Notes under the pieces: model-generated
The model's database searches: none
What the model was told of the DNA's origin: nothing
Seen by the model: the letters and a program-made list of their open reading frames with translations, nothing else
In this document: positions 13,800 through 13,802 of the stretch, piece after piece
How positions within the stretch are numbered: the first letter of the stretch is position 1
How the letters are laid out: the number at the start of each line of letters is the position of its first letter
Program-made: the position numbers and the translations under genes
Assembly (NCBI GenBank): GCA_038240295.1
Contig: JBBSDW010000089.1
Location: 1-13,802, forward strand
DNA length: 13,802 bases
Source of the DNA: JABDDM01 sp038240295
Lineage (GTDB): Bacteria > Bacteroidota > Ignavibacteria > Palsa-1295
Direction: 5' to 3'

Positions 13800-13802
13800 C
13801 CC

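Larger units (their letters stand above)
13199..13802. other. Gene-free, repeat-rich region
   Basis: No open frame here has a plausible start, ribosome site or recognisable domain. Frames on both strands mostly follow the inverted repeats described separately. The sequence contains a small palindromic hairpin at 13260-13281, a long perfect inverted repeat at 13383-13453, and an imperfect bounded element at 13586-13799 with a cruciform in its middle. The right end of the window cuts the region. Confidence 0.6.

Noticed and set aside
13383..13802. Possible CRISPR array from the repeated arms at the right end
   Set aside because: Arms are inverted, not direct, repeats; there is no regular spacing, no spacers and no cas gene.

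Overview
The window (13,802 bases, roughly mid-50s % GC by eye) looks like chromosomal DNA from a bacterium of the Bacteroidota/Chlorobi superphylum, probably an uncultured lineage of the Kapabacteria/Ignavibacteria kind. The main evidence is two type IX secretion (T9SS) C-terminal sorting domains, one on an intact 802-residue secreted protein and one on a broken gene. The species assignment is inference; T9SS tails are directly readable.

Layout. 1-1200: 5'-truncated polysaccharide flippase. 1588-2670: MscS-type mechanosensitive channel whose stop codon lies inside a 15-bp tandem repeat. 2804-4031: a decaying zone with a frameshifted ECF sigma-factor N-terminus running into an anti-sigma-like and T9SS-tail segment, then an eroded type II toxin-antitoxin pair. 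4067-6475 (-): large T9SS-secreted protein with Ig/FN3-like domains and FG-GAP repeats. 6590-8820 (-): gyrB with a DUF4926-type small gene coupled at its stop codon. 9073-9489 (+): conserved small protein (DUF6855-like). 9595-10653 (-): DUF6687-like protein, head to head with pyrH. 10845-12685 (+): pyrH, frr and a small exported protein overlapping frr by one base. 12692-13189 (-): msrA, convergent. 13199-13802: no gene, but three separate inverted-repeat structures.

Functionally this is mostly housekeeping: DNA supercoiling (gyrB), pyrimidine nucleotide supply (pyrH), ribosome recycling (frr), oxidative repair (msrA) and osmotic protection (mscS). It is interleaved with lineage-specific surface or secreted proteins and gene remnants. 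I see no complete new defence or mobile system. The most notable points are the sigma/anti-sigma/T9SS chimera, the toxin-antitoxin fossil, the tandem repeat spanning the MscS stop codon, the DUF6687 gene with an H-x-D-x-D-G motif, and the repeat-rich 3' end.
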